A stretch of 36,588 nucleotides of DNA from an uncultured Prevotella sp. (GCA_905372445.1 CAJPPF010000007.1:1-36588), one strand, 5' to 3'; positions 7,687-16,314 are shown, counted from the stretch's first letter. Made by a program: numbers and translations. The notes: generated by a model from the sequence alone, not told the origin.

Positions 7687-10668
7687 TTAGAATTCTGCTT
7701 TTAATCCAAAAACAAATGACCGTGACATAGGGTAGGTTCCCCAGTCTATTCCTTGCACAGAACCGCTGTTACCATACTGATTGACCTCTGGGTCCATGCC
7801 TGAATAGCCGGTGATAGTGATGAGATTCGTAGCACTTACATAAGGCATCAGTCTTGTGAGATGAAGGTTCTTGAGTAGTTTAGCCGGGATATCATAGCTC
7901 AACGCGATGTTTTTCACGCGGAGATATGAACCGTCCTCAAGGAAATATGTAGAGTTTTTCATGTCAAAGCCAGCCTTTGGCACTTTTGTAATCTGTCCCG
8001 GAACCTGCCAACGGTCGAGCACTGCAGTGGTTTGATTCTTACCGTCATACATGCCTTGGGTCTCCATCTTGCTGACGTTATAGATGTCGTTGCCGTAAGA
8101 GCCCTGCACGAGTATGTCGAGTGTGAGACCGTTCCAGCGTAAAGTATTGGTCAGACCATATACGAAGTCGGGGTTCGGGTCACCTATATATGTACGGTCG
8201 GATGAGCTTATCACGCCGTCTTTGTTGAAGTCGCGGTACATTAGTTCGCCCGTCTCGCGGTCTACACCGTCGGAGATATAGCCCCAGAAAGAGCCAAGTG
8301 GCATGCCAGGAGTGTTTCGAACTACATGGTCGCCGACGAAATCATTGGTGCGGGCATTGTAGTAGATCTGTGTCAGATAGAGTTTCGTCAGCTTGTTACG
8401 ATTGAATGAGATGTTGAAATCGGTATCCCAAGAGAACTTTCCAACGAAGTTCTTTGAGTTTACCGTGAACTCAAAACCTTTGTTCACCATGTCTCCGCCG
8501 TTCCATGACAGTGTGTTGGCAGCCTGCCCCGGAGGAAGAGTTACGGTCATAAGCATGTTTGATGTCTTCTTGTAATAGTAGTCAGCAGTAAATGTCAGAC
8601 GGTTGCCGAGGACGGTAAGGTCTATACCGATGTCAGTCTGGCTGGTTGACTCCCATGTCAACTCATGGTTTGGCAGTGTTGCCTGACGGGTAGTGATTGG
8701 TGTTGCCTTGGCATATTCCGGATGTTCATGGTCGAACCACTGTACGCGGTCGATGTTATAGCGTGCAAGATATGAGTAGTCACCCAGTCCGCTTTGGTTG
8801 CCGGTCTTTCCCCAGCCTCCACGCAGTTTCAGGTCGTCAATCCACGTGATGCTCTTCATGAACTTCTCCTGAGAGATGCGCCATGCGGCAGAGAATGAAG
8901 GGAACACTCCCCAGCGATGACCCGGTGCGAGCTTTGAAGAACCGTCTGTACGCATATTGACCGTAAGAAGGTAGGTATCCATGAGGTTATAGTTAGCACG
9001 AGCAAAGTAGGACATGATAGACCAGTCAGCGCCTGATGAACCTGTGCCGTTCCAGCTTATCATGTTAGCAGCGTTGAGAGTCTTGATGACAGAGCCTCCA
9101 TAGTAGGAGCCGTTAATCCAGTTGCCGCTGTATTGAGAGTTGGTCCATGAAGAACCAGCCATAATACCGATGCCATGAACGCCGAACTGTTGCTTGTAAT
9201 CAAGGATGTTGTCCCACACCATGACAGTGCCTATAGTGCGTGCATCGTATCCTGTGCCGCCGTTCTCGCGACCGTTGGTGGTCTTGATAGGGTCGAGGAA
9301 ATTCATCGTAGTGCCCTGAGTGCGGTCAAATGTGAACTGGCTTGTCATGGTCAGCGTTTCCGGGATAAAGCTCAGTGTCGCCTTGCCCGAAGCAAGGAGT
9401 TTGTTGTAATATACCTTGTTGTCTTCCGTACGGGAGAGATTCTCGGCAGGCGACGTGATGTTCACGCCGTAGAAGTTGGTATAGTATTGGTTAGGTGCCG
9501 AAGGGTTCCATATAGGAGCGTAGGTAGGAGTATTGATGATTGATGTTATCACACCTCCACGGTTTGAACCTTGCCCTGATATGATGTTACCTTTATAACT
9601 GTAGTCGCTGTATGCAACATTTACACCAAGATTGAGCCATTTGTTGATTTCATTGTCCACAGAAGTACGGAAGTTATATCTGCGGAACGAGCTTTTCTTC
9701 AGTACGCCCTCCTCGCCGGAGTAGCCGCCGGATATATAATAACGCAGACGATCGTAGCTGTTGGTGACAGCGATCTGATAATCCTGCACTACACCGGTGC
9801 GGTATACCTCGTCAGACCAGTTGGTACGGTCGATAAGATTGTTTGGTAGTTTCAGCAGTCCTATTTCGTCCTGCAGCTCTTTATACTGCTGTGCATTGAG
9901 TGGTGTCTGGTTGTTGCGGACGGTATTTGCTGCAACATGAGCATTGAACGACACCTTTGCTACGCCTTTCTTGCCTTGTTTTGTCGAGATGATAATCACA
10001 CCGTTGGCAGCACGCGAACCGTAGATGGCAGCCGATGAAGCATCTTTCAACACCTGTATAGTCTCTATGTCGTCAGCAGGGAGATAGTCGATATCGGTGA
10101 GTGGCACCCCATCGACAACATACAAAGGATTGTTGCTGGCATTGAGCGATGTCGTACCACGCACACGAACCGTAGGACCTGCGCCCGGCTGCCCTGATGC
10201 TTGTGATATATAGAGACCCGCAGCCTTGCCCTGCATGCCGGCAACAGCATTGATGATAGGTCGTGTGTCGAGGTCCTTCGTTGAGATTGTAGACACTGCC
10301 GTGGTGACATCCTTACGTCTTACCGCACCATATCCGATAGCAACGACCTCGTTCAGGATGTTAGCCTCTTCCTCAAGCGTTACTGTCATGTTAGCACTTG
10401 CCGCCACGTCTAATGTCGCGAAACCTATGTAGGAGATGCGGAGTGTGGCTCCTCTGCTGACTTTCAGAGTGAAGTGCCCTTCAATGTCGGTCGACACTCC
10501 GTTTGATGTGCCGACTTCAATGACGCTTGCGCCGATGACAGGCTCATTCCGGGAGTCAACCACCGTGCCGTTCACGTCGATTTTCTGTGCAGAAACCAAC
10601 GTTGTGAGCATCAGTGCAAGAAGCGTGAAGAAGATGCGTCTTACAGAAGATGATGTTGCTTGTTTCAT
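7687..10668 (-). CDS. SusC-like TonB-dependent outer membrane transporter
   Basis: This 993-residue protein has a signal peptide ending LVSAQ, a carboxypeptidase-regulatory-like domain (about 30-105, VNGTVVDSRNEPVIGASV), a plug domain (GYGAVRRKDVT, then AAIYGSRAANGVIIISTK) and a 22-strand barrel ending in a C-terminal aromatic strand (SFVFGLKAEF). It imports oligosaccharides using TonB energy. Its partner SusD follows by 16 bases. I find no TAnnTTTG box in the 128 bases upstream, so it is probably transcribed from the promoter of the preceding gene, through the hairpins at 10711-10801. Confidence 0.97.
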   Translation of the reverse strand: MKQATSSSVRRIFFTLLALMLTTLVSAQKIDVNGTVVDSRNEPVIGASVIEVGTSNGVSTDIEGHFTLKVSRGATLRISYIGFATLDVAASANMTVTLEEEANILNEVVAIGYGAVRRKDVTTAVSTISTKDLDTRPIINAVAGMQGKAAGLYISQASGQPGAGPTVRVRGTTSLNASNNPLYVVDGVPLTDIDYLPADDIETIQVLKDASSAAIYGSRAANGVIIISTKQGKKGVAKVSFNAHVAANTVRNNQTPLNAQQYKELQDEIGLLKLPNNLIDRTNWSDEVYRTGVVQDYQIAVTNSYDRLRYYISGGYSGEEGVLKKSSFRRYNFRTSVDNEINKWLNLGVNVAYSDYSYKGNIISGQGSNRGGVITSIINTPTYAPIWNPSAPNQYYTNFYGVNITSPAENLSRTEDNKVYYNKLLASGKATLSFIPETLTMTSQFTFDRTQGTTMNFLDPIKTTNGRENGGTGYDARTIGTVMVWDNILDYKQQFGVHGIGIMAGSSWTNSQYSGNWINGSYYGGSVIKTLNAANMISWNGTGSSGADWSIMSYFARANYNLMDTYLLTVNMRTDGSSKLAPGHRWGVFPSFSAAWRISQEKFMKSITWIDDLKLRGGWGKTGNQSGLGDYSYLARYNIDRVQWFDHEHPEYAKATPITTRQATLPNHELTWESTSQTDIGIDLTVLGNRLTFTADYYYKKTSNMLMTVTLPPGQAANTLSWNGGDMVNKGFEFTVNSKNFVGKFSWDTDFNISFNRNKLTKLYLTQIYYNARTNDFVGDHVVRNTPGMPLGSFWGYISDGVDRETGELMYRDFNKDGVISSSDRTYIGDPNPDFVYGLTNTLRWNGLTLDILVQGSYGNDIYNVSKMETQGMYDGKNQTTAVLDRWQVPGQITKVPKAGFDMKNSTYFLEDGSYLRVKNIALSYDIPAKLLKNLHLTRLMPYVSATNLITITGYSGMDPEVNQYGNSGSVQGIDWGTYPMSRSFVFGLKAEF

Positions 10669-10705
10669 GAATATGCTGTTTTTTGTTTATATATCTTTAA
10701 GGTGA

Positions 10706-10752
10706 AAAATGGCATGTATGCCCAGATTTTACTGATCATACGCATACATGCC
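10706..10752 (-). terminator. Hairpin before susC, possible attenuator or terminator
   Basis: Bases 10711-10721 and 10742-10752 are 11-bp perfect inverted repeats (arm GGCATGTATGC) with a 20-base loop. On the minus strand the stem is followed by ATTTTTC. It lies 42 bases upstream of the susC start. It could act as a partial terminator setting the level of susC relative to the preceding gene, as an mRNA-stabilising element, or as a DNA operator. Confidence 0.5.
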
Positions 10753-10760
10753 TAAATAAG

Positions 10761-10801
10761 GATAACAGCCCCACGGACAGGGGAGTAGTGAGATTGTTAT
10801 C
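10761..10801 (-). terminator. Stem-loop overlapping the stop of the SusE/F-like gene
   Basis: The arms GATAACA (10761-10767) and TGTTATC (10795-10801) pair, and CCCC (10769-10772) can pair with GGGG (10780-10783) inside. The outer arm overlaps the stop codon of the upstream gene at 10797-10799. There is no clear T-run after it, so an mRNA 3'-end or processing role is as likely as termination. Confidence 0.4.
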
Positions 10802-12026
10802 TGAGAATCTTTTTACCGTTTATAATGTTGATACCTTTCTGCATCCTGTTCACGCGCTGACCTGCAACGTTATAGATGCTATCAGTGGCAACCTTTGTAG
10901 AAAGCATTGTTATGCCAGTGTCAGTGTCAGTGATAGTAAGTTCGGCACTCTGGGCATCTTCCGCCACGACGAGCTTTACATGAACGTTATAGTCAATGCC
11001 GTCATCGCCGATAGTGAAGTTGTTGTTGTTATCGCCACGGGCACATGTGTACGGCTCGTTAAATGACAATGCGGTAGGAGCGTCTTGTGCAAGGAAGCAG
11101 GTCCATGTCTTGTCGATTGATACCTTGAACTCCTTGCCGCCGGGGAATGCCGTGATGTCCTTTGTCCAAGAACCGTCCTCCTGCTCTTCAAGCAACAGGG
11201 CGTTGCCTGCGTTCCAACCCTGGAAAGCGCCTACGAGACCGAAGCTGTGCTCTTCTGTCATTGTGCCATCTACCTTTATTGTGGCGTTGCCGTTCTCTGC
11301 AACAGTTAATGTGAACTTCGCGTTGTTAACAATCACACCTGCTGCGAAGCCGGTGTTGTCGCCATTCATTACGAGATTGTAAGTGTTGCCCGGCTCCATG
11401 CTCTTTCCGCCACCGCCGAGAGCACCGTCCCATGAGCGGTTCTTCACAATTTTCCAGTCGCCATAAATCTTGTCGATTGATGCTGTGTAGACGTTGTCGC
11501 CTTGTGACTCGAATACGAGAGGGTTGTTCTCGAAGCTCCAGCCTTGGAATGAGCCGACCATCATATACTCGTCCGTCTGTGGGTCGTTATTGACCGTGAT
11601 AGTCTCTTCAGCCTTGATAGAGAAGTAATCGAGTGTTGTGCCGTCAGCACTTGGGTAGAACTCAAATGTTACGTTGTGCAGAGTTACGTCATTATTTACT
11701 GCACCGATGTAGATGTTATTGCCGTTCATAACGAGCGAGTAGTCTTCATCAGAATTGGTCGCAATAGGCTTTGCAATACCAAACTGATGGTCAGTCCACT
11801 GACCGTCTACAATTGTTTCAGGGTTTTTCAATATCTTGAATCCCCACTGTCCTGTTTTAAACTCAGCGACAGTAGCAGTATAACCGCCGTCATGTTCTGT
11901 AAATGTAATACAGTTCTCTGTGAGGCTCCAGCCATTATATTCGCCTGAAATGATGTAGTTGTCCTGAGCACTTGCCATTCCTGTGAAAGCAAAAAGTGCT
12001 GTGATTAGAGTAAAAATTTTCTTCAT
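10797..12026 (-). CDS. Secreted triple-repeat SusE/F-like glycan-binding protein
   Basis: This 409-residue protein has a signal peptide (cut after FTGMASA) and three tandem beta-sandwich repeats at about 24-140, 154-253 and 260-368. These begin GEYNGWSL, GSFQGWSF and GAFQGWNA and resemble the starch-binding modules of SusE and SusF. The last 26 residues (YNVAGQRVNRMQKGINIING, then KKILR) match the short C-terminal sorting tail seen on type IX secretion cargo in Prevotella. There is no lipobox, so surface attachment would be by the type IX system. It has its own promoter (12146-12176) and is the first gene of the operon, ahead of susC. The start at 12026 was chosen for the signal peptide. Ligand unknown; a binding role is inferred. 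Confidence 0.85.
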   Translation of the reverse strand: MKKIFTLITALFAFTGMASAQDNYIISGEYNGWSLTENCITFTEHDGGYTATVAEFKTGQWGFKILKNPETIVDGQWTDHQFGIAKPIATNSDEDYSLVMNGNNIYIGAVNNDVTLHNVTFEFYPSADGTTLDYFSIKAEETITVNNDPQTDEYMMVGSFQGWSFENNPLVFESQGDNVYTASIDKIYGDWKIVKNRSWDGALGGGGKSMEPGNTYNLVMNGDNTGFAAGVIVNNAKFTLTVAENGNATIKVDGTMTEEHSFGLVGAFQGWNAGNALLLEEQEDGSWTKDITAFPGGKEFKVSIDKTWTCFLAQDAPTALSFNEPYTCARGDNNNNFTIGDDGIDYNVHVKLVVAEDAQSAELTITDTDTGITMLSTKVATDSIYNVAGQRVNRMQKGINIINGKKILR

Positions 12027-12145
12027 ACACCTAAGTTTTTTAGTTTGTGTAAATACTGTTGTCTGATATGGCATCTATCGAATACCTATTATATTATTAC
12101 GCGAGACAGATACTGTCTGTGAATTGATTTTAATCAACTGTGATG

Positions 12146-12176
12146 CAAAGATAGGAAAAGAAATTGATAATGCAAT
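12146..12176 (-). promoter_or_regulatory. Promoter of the utilization operon
   Basis: On the minus strand the sequence TATCTTTG (12153 to 12146) matches the Bacteroidota -7 box TAnnTTTG exactly. ATTG lies 19 bases upstream (12176 to 12173), one base off the -33 box TTTG. The predicted leader to the ATG at 12026 is about 110 bases, long enough for leader regulation. Confidence 0.65.
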
Positions 12177-12314
12177 ATCTACAAAGGTCATAAAGTGGAG
12201 TTTATAAAAGTATATAATTATTTAAATCACTGATAATCAAGCTATATATATTTATATCTAATAAAAACAAAGTGGATAAAAAATTATATTTTTCAATAAA
12301 TTCTGCGTTATTTT

Positions 12315-12346
12315 CTTGTTCTGCCTGTTAAATTTTTGTATCTTTG
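12315..12346 (+). promoter_or_regulatory. Promoter of the SusR-like regulator
   Basis: CTTG (12315-12318), 20 bases, then TATCTTTG (12339-12346) fits the Bacteroidota promoter with one mismatch in the -33 box. The start codon is at 12368, so the leader is only about 15 bases. Confidence 0.65.
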
Positions 12347-12367
12347 TGACGTTAGAACGATGAGGCA

Positions 12368-14005
12368 ATGAAAGCAGTATTATTTCTTGTTTTTCTTTTC
12401 TCGGGTATCGTGCAAAGTAATGCCCAGAACTTGGATTCCCTATATAGGGAACTCGACAGGTGTATTGAACAATCTGCACTATATACTAAGGAAAAAGAGA
12501 AACGGATAGCAGAACTCGAGAACGACATAAGCAGCGTTCATGGCCAGGAGGCTAAGTATGAACTGACATTTAAACTCTATCAGGAGTACAGTCCCTACAA
12601 CGACATGAAAGCCAAGGCAGCACTGGCGAAAGCGCTTGCCATAGCCGAGCAAAGCGGCGACATGGACAAGCAGTATCAGATTTTCTCGTTTCTCGCTTTG
12701 CAGAACTCTATAAGTGGATACTACAGCGAAGCGCAGGAGTGGCTACGCCGTGTCGATGAGAGCAGACTGAACCGTGAGACTGCCGAGTACTTTTATTGCG
12801 CTGCCACTCACGTGTACAGTGAGTTGGGGCTGTTTGTCACTGATTCAATCATAAGTGATAAATACTTCTGGCTCTCTGATTCTTACCACAAGAAATACTA
12901 CGCCGTTGCCGACACTTCTTCGCCTCTGTACTATCACTGTTGTCTGCCACAACTTATTAACGAGAATAAAATCGATGAGGCGGAGGCACTATGCCGTCGC
13001 TGGAAGAGTGAAACCAAGGACGGCAGTCACTATCAAGCTATCATGGCTTACTATATGTCGGAATGTGCGAAAGCACGTGGCGATGACACGCAACGACGCT
13101 ACTGGCTGGCGGTATCCGCCCTTAACGACTGCCGTAATGCCGTAATGGACCAGGCGTCGCTGTGGAATCTTGCGAGTCTGGTAAGCGAGGAGGGCGACCT
13201 GAAGCGTTCGCAGAAATATGTGGAATACTCGTGGATGTGTGCCACGAAGTTCGGCGGTCACACCCGGACATGGCAGGTGTCGCCTGTCATAACATCCATC
13301 AACGAGAATTACCGTGAGGAACTCCGCAAGAACAACCGTAATCTCACGCTGTTGTTATATAGTGTGAGCATCATGGTTTTCCTACTGCTATGCTCGTTGG
13401 TGTTCGTATATAAAAGGAATCATCAACTGTCGCTGACGCGTAACGAGCTGTCAAAGACTAACGACGTGCTTGCAAAGCTCAACCACCGACTGAACAGTTC
13501 TAACGAGATGATGAACCAGGTGAACCGTCAGTTGCACGACTCAAACCGCGTGAAAGACGAGTACATAGCCCGTTTCCTGAGTCTTTGTTCGGAGTATATC
13601 GACAAGATGGACGCATACCGGCAGAAGATAAACAGAAGGCTGAAGGCAAATCAGTATAAGGAACTGCTTCACATGACCTCGTCGGATGAGTTGCGCGAGA
13701 CGGAGACAAAGGCGCTGTTTGCTAATTTCGATGCTGTATTCCTGAAGCTTTATCCTACCTTCGTGGAGAGTTTCAACAGCCTGCTTCAAGCCCAATATCA
13801 TCAGCAGTTGGGACCAAACAGTGAGCTGACGACCGATATGCGCATGGCGGCGTTGATACGTCTGGGCATCGACGACAGCGCACATATTGCGGAGTTCATG
13901 CGTCTGTCGCCCAACACTGTCTATAACTACCGTGCCCGACTGAAGAGCCGCGCGTCGGTGGATAGGGCAGAGTTTGAGGATAGGATAAAGGAAATCGGCA
14001 TGTAA
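12368..14005 (+). CDS. SusR-like membrane-bound transcription regulator
   Basis: This 545-residue protein has a signal peptide (cut near QSNAQ), a periplasmic helical TPR-like region (about 25-320), one membrane segment (326-348), a cytoplasmic coiled coil (about 352-400) and a C-terminal helix-turn-helix (about 500-528, DSAHIAEFMRLSPNTVYNYR). This is the architecture of SusR-type regulators (DUF6377-like), which sense a sugar in the periplasm and activate the neighbouring susCD operon. It has no histidine kinase domain, so it is not a hybrid two-component regulator. It is divergent from the operon it probably controls. The GH30/GH3 beta-1,6-glucan locus of B. thetaiotaomicron uses a hybrid two-component regulator, so the control differs here. 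Confidence 0.88.
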   Translation: MKAVLFLVFLFSGIVQSNAQNLDSLYRELDRCIEQSALYTKEKEKRIAELENDISSVHGQEAKYELTFKLYQEYSPYNDMKAKAALAKALAIAEQSGDMDKQYQIFSFLALQNSISGYYSEAQEWLRRVDESRLNRETAEYFYCAATHVYSELGLFVTDSIISDKYFWLSDSYHKKYYAVADTSSPLYYHCCLPQLINENKIDEAEALCRRWKSETKDGSHYQAIMAYYMSECAKARGDDTQRRYWLAVSALNDCRNAVMDQASLWNLASLVSEEGDLKRSQKYVEYSWMCATKFGGHTRTWQVSPVITSINENYREELRKNNRNLTLLLYSVSIMVFLLLCSLVFVYKRNHQLSLTRNELSKTNDVLAKLNHRLNSSNEMMNQVNRQLHDSNRVKDEYIARFLSLCSEYIDKMDAYRQKINRRLKANQYKELLHMTSSDELRETETKALFANFDAVFLKLYPTFVESFNSLLQAQYHQQLGPNSELTTDMRMAALIRLGIDDSAHIAEFMRLSPNTVYNYRARLKSRASVDRAEFEDRIKEIGM

Positions 14006-14155
14006 CGCCGGTGCGGAATGAGTGTTTCTCTAAAGACGGTCTTTGTGTATACTAAGAAATGCCGTGAGCCGTAGGTGCATGATTCATCCCGTTCCGCAGT
14101 CGCGTTCGGTCCATTGTGTGGCGTGATGATGTGATTGTTTGTTTTACGGGCAGGG

Positions 14156-14280
14156 CGGAACGTGATAAATCACGCCCCTACGCTGGCGCATTGTGGTTCT
14201 TTTACATTTATCGAATTATGATTTCCGCCTTATATAAATGGCGTGACGTGAATCGTAGGGGCGTGATTTATCACGTTCCA
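14156..14280. repeat. REPIN-like element, second copy
   Basis: The left arm 14156-14182 is identical to 25-51, and the right arm 14254-14280 is its inverted copy with one end mismatch. The centre aligns with that of the element at 24-149 in the same orientation (for example GCGCATTG, TATGAT and TATAAATGGC are shared or nearly so), and the right flank CCTTAATAAT is also shared. Confidence 0.8.
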
Positions 14281-14321
14281 CCTTAATAATATCATGTTTC
14301 GTCCTGATGTAGGTGGTGTGA

Positions 14322-14524
14322 TTTATCCCAAAACGGTCAATAGATTCCACACTGATTTCGTCTGATTGTTGAGCAGATTAGCAGTCTTGTTACCGTTGGC
14401 GTAGCGGGCTACGTTAAGGTAATAAGGCTGGTAAGATGCCACACAAGCGGGCGAAAGCAGTAGGAAAGCTCTTGTTCTTTGATAATAAAAAGGCACCGCG
14501 GTCTATTGACCGTTTTGGGTTTAT
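14322..14524. mobile_element. Small non-autonomous element (MITE-like), 17-bp TIRs, TTTAT duplication
   Basis: Bases 14327-14343 and 14503-14519 are perfect 17-bp inverted repeats (CCCAAAACGGTCAATAG and its complement). The element is 193 bases long and cannot encode a transposase. It is flanked by the direct repeat TTTAT at 14322-14326 and 14520-14524, a likely 5-bp target duplication. If the element is removed, the flanks rejoin as a REP-like sequence (GTAGGTGGTGTGATTTATCA), so the insertion hit the centre of a REP palindrome. The terminal 43 bases recur at the right edge of the window (36545-36588). Confidence 0.75.
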
Positions 14525-14547
14525 CATAGTCGACATCTACAAGTAAT

Positions 14548-14594
14548 GTAAAATAAAAATACTGCGCTTGCAGCAATTTTATTTTACTTTTTTC
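14548..14594 (+). terminator. Long AT-rich hairpin followed by T-run
   Basis: Bases 14548-14558 and 14577-14587 pair perfectly over 11 bp, and an inner CTG/CAG stem lies around the loop CGCTTG. On the plus strand CTTTTTT follows. It could end plus-strand transcription from the regulator, although it is 540 bases away; on the minus strand no T-run follows. Confidence 0.45.
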
Positions 14595-14626
14595 GATATG
14601 TTTTTCTAAAACCGTAGATACTGATT

Positions 14627-14715
14627 TCAAGAAGCGCCGTTTCTTGGTTCAAAAACCGCCCTTTCTTGCGTCTGAAACCGCCGTTTCTTGACGCTAAAAA
14701 CGGCGGTTTCAGAAC
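14627..14715 (+). repeat. 22-nt tandem repeat array, locus B
   Basis: Three exact 22-base units (14627-14648, 14649-14670, 14671-14692) share AACCGCCGTTTCTTG with small changes. A fourth unit (14693-14715) is inverted. Bases 14674-14686 and 14698-14710 form a perfect 13-bp stem with an 11-base loop. Similar direct repeats, AGTAATGTAAA followed by an A-rich run, lie on both sides (14542-14560 and 14813-14830). Confidence 0.75.
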
Positions 14716-14862
14716 GTGTTGATAATCAAATGATTACAAAGGTTGATTTTCCTCTTTTGCAGAATGTACCATTTTTGTTGCACGCATCCGTTTTTTCGCA
14801 TAACTGCGAGAGTAATGTAAAGAAAAATCAAGCTGTGGTGTGTTGTTGTGAAAACAACGCTG

Positions 14863-16314
14863 TTACATCAGACCTATCCAGCGGAGAATGTCGTTGAGGT
14901 TGGCTACGACCATGAGCAGCAATAGTAAAGCCATGCCGATGTTTTGTGCTATACCCTGAAACTTCAGGCTTGGTGTCCTGCCGGTGATGACCTCTATGAG
15001 CAACATCAGTATGTGTCCGCCGTCGAGCCCCGGTATGGGGATGATGTTCATGAAGGCGAGTATTATGCTCAGGAATGCTGTCATAAGCCAGAATGCGTGC
15101 CAGTCCCAGGAAGCAGGAAAGAGATTTCCTATTGTTCCGAAGCCGCCAAGTGACTTAGCTCCCTCGGAAGAGAAGATATACTTCAGGTCGTTCACATAAC
15201 CGCCGAGGACATTTATTCCGTACATCGTGCCCGCAGGGAAACTCTCTAAGAAGCCATATTGCTTATGTGTCACCTTATATATATTAGCGACATTGCTCAT
15301 CATCACACCGAAAGTCATGTCCTCCGTAAGTGCTATGTTCGCAGTGTCGGCTGTAGCAGAGCCTTTGTGCTTGAACACAATATCCATTGTCCGCAGGGCA
15401 AGCGAGTCCTTTGTCGTCTTAGCATCGGCAAGTCCTTCTTTCAGACGACCGAGCTCATTGTTTATCTCATTCCATGAGTCTATGTTCTTTCCTCCGAGGG
15501 CTATTATCCTGTCGCCTGCCTTCATGCCGATTGTCTCGGCAGGTGAGCCCTTCATGACGCTGTCGATGTCGGCAGGGATGAGAGGTCGCACAAACGATGG
15601 TGTGCTCTTCATCATGCGCAAAAGGTCGAGGTCGCCGGGTAGGGTAAGGGTCATTGCCTTGCCACTGCGGATAATGTTACACATGTGTGCCTTGGCGATG
15701 TCGCGGTAGAGGTCGGCGTTGAAATCCTTGAAATCGCCTAACTCTGTGCTGAGCAGGATATCGCCGTCCTTGAAGCCCAGCGCCTTAGCATCGTCGTTGA
15801 ACTTCATTCCGTAGGTCATGTCCTTTGTTGCCACGTATGAGTCGCCCCAGGTATAGAGCACCATGGAGTATATGAACAGCGCCAGAATGAAGTTGACCAT
15901 CACTCCGCCAGCCATCATAAGCAGTCGCTGATAAGCTTTCTTGCTGCGAAACTCCCAAGGCTGCGCAGGCTTCTTTGCGAGGTCGGCAGCCGACTGTGTC
16001 TCGTCGACCATGCCGTCTATCTGGCAGTAGCCGCCAATAGGAAGCCAGCCGAGACCATATTCAGTGCCCGCTTCCTCGTTATAGAGTTTGTTGCCGTCCT
16101 CGCCGCGCTCGGTGACAAGTGGCTTGCCTATCAGCCTGCGCCACCAGTTGTCGTAGGAGCTCCAGAGGTGGAACTTATAGTTTGCAAAAACATAGAATCG
16201 TGATACACGCGTCTTGAACAGTTTGGCGAAGAAGAAATGTCCGCCTTCGTGCAGTGCCACGAGAATCGTTATTGACAGAATGAATTGTAGTGCCTTTATT
16301 ATGAATACTTCCAT
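14863..16314 (-). CDS. rseP: RseP-like site-2 zinc metalloprotease (M50)
   Basis: This 483-residue membrane protease has the zinc motif HEGGH near residue 22 in the first membrane segment, a PDZ-like region, and the second active-site motif PGLDGGH in a C-terminal membrane segment. It cuts membrane proteins inside the bilayer; in other bacteria it acts on anti-sigma factors. The start at 16314 gives the standard short N-terminus before HEGGH; the upstream extension overlaps dxr and is not protein-like. It lies 17 bases after dxr and is the last gene of the operon. Active-site residues are intact. The substrate in this organism is unknown. Confidence 0.95.
   Translation of the reverse strand: MEVFIIKALQFILSITILVALHEGGHFFFAKLFKTRVSRFYVFANYKFHLWSSYDNWWRRLIGKPLVTERGEDGNKLYNEEAGTEYGLGWLPIGGYCQIDGMVDETQSAADLAKKPAQPWEFRSKKAYQRLLMMAGGVMVNFILALFIYSMVLYTWGDSYVATKDMTYGMKFNDDAKALGFKDGDILLSTELGDFKDFNADLYRDIAKAHMCNIIRSGKAMTLTLPGDLDLLRMMKSTPSFVRPLIPADIDSVMKGSPAETIGMKAGDRIIALGGKNIDSWNEINNELGRLKEGLADAKTTKDSLALRTMDIVFKHKGSATADTANIALTEDMTFGVMMSNVANIYKVTHKQYGFLESFPAGTMYGINVLGGYVNDLKYIFSSEGAKSLGGFGTIGNLFPASWDWHAFWLMTAFLSIILAFMNIIPIPGLDGGHILMLLIEVITGRTPSLKFQGIAQNIGMALLLLLMVVANLNDILRWIGLM

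Larger units (their letters stand above)
12027..12367. other. Divergent control region of the utilization locus
   Basis: This 341-base AT-rich stretch separates the first structural gene (minus) from the regulator (plus). It holds one Bacteroidota-type promoter for each direction, at 12146-12176 and 12315-12346. No strong palindromic operator was found by eye. Confidence 0.75.
14006..14862. other. Repeat-rich gap between the utilization locus and housekeeping genes
   Basis: No gene is convincing here. The stretch holds a short palindrome just after the regulator stop (14032-14044, AAAGAC-G-GTCTTT), a diverged REP copy near 14070-14096, a REPIN-like element (14156-14280), a small mobile element (14327-14519) inserted in another REP copy, a long hairpin followed by T (14548-14594), and a 22-nt tandem array (14627-14715). 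The short frame at 14409-14630 crosses the mobile element and hairpin and is not supported. Confidence 0.75.

Noticed and set aside
14409..14630. Small minus-strand frame in the gap after the regulator
   Set aside because: It spans the MITE-like element end and the AT-rich hairpin; no domain is seen.
14627..14715. CRISPR array
   Set aside because: Units are directly adjacent with a period of 22 bases and no unique spacers, and no cas gene is near. The same holds at 441-530 and 27606-27716.
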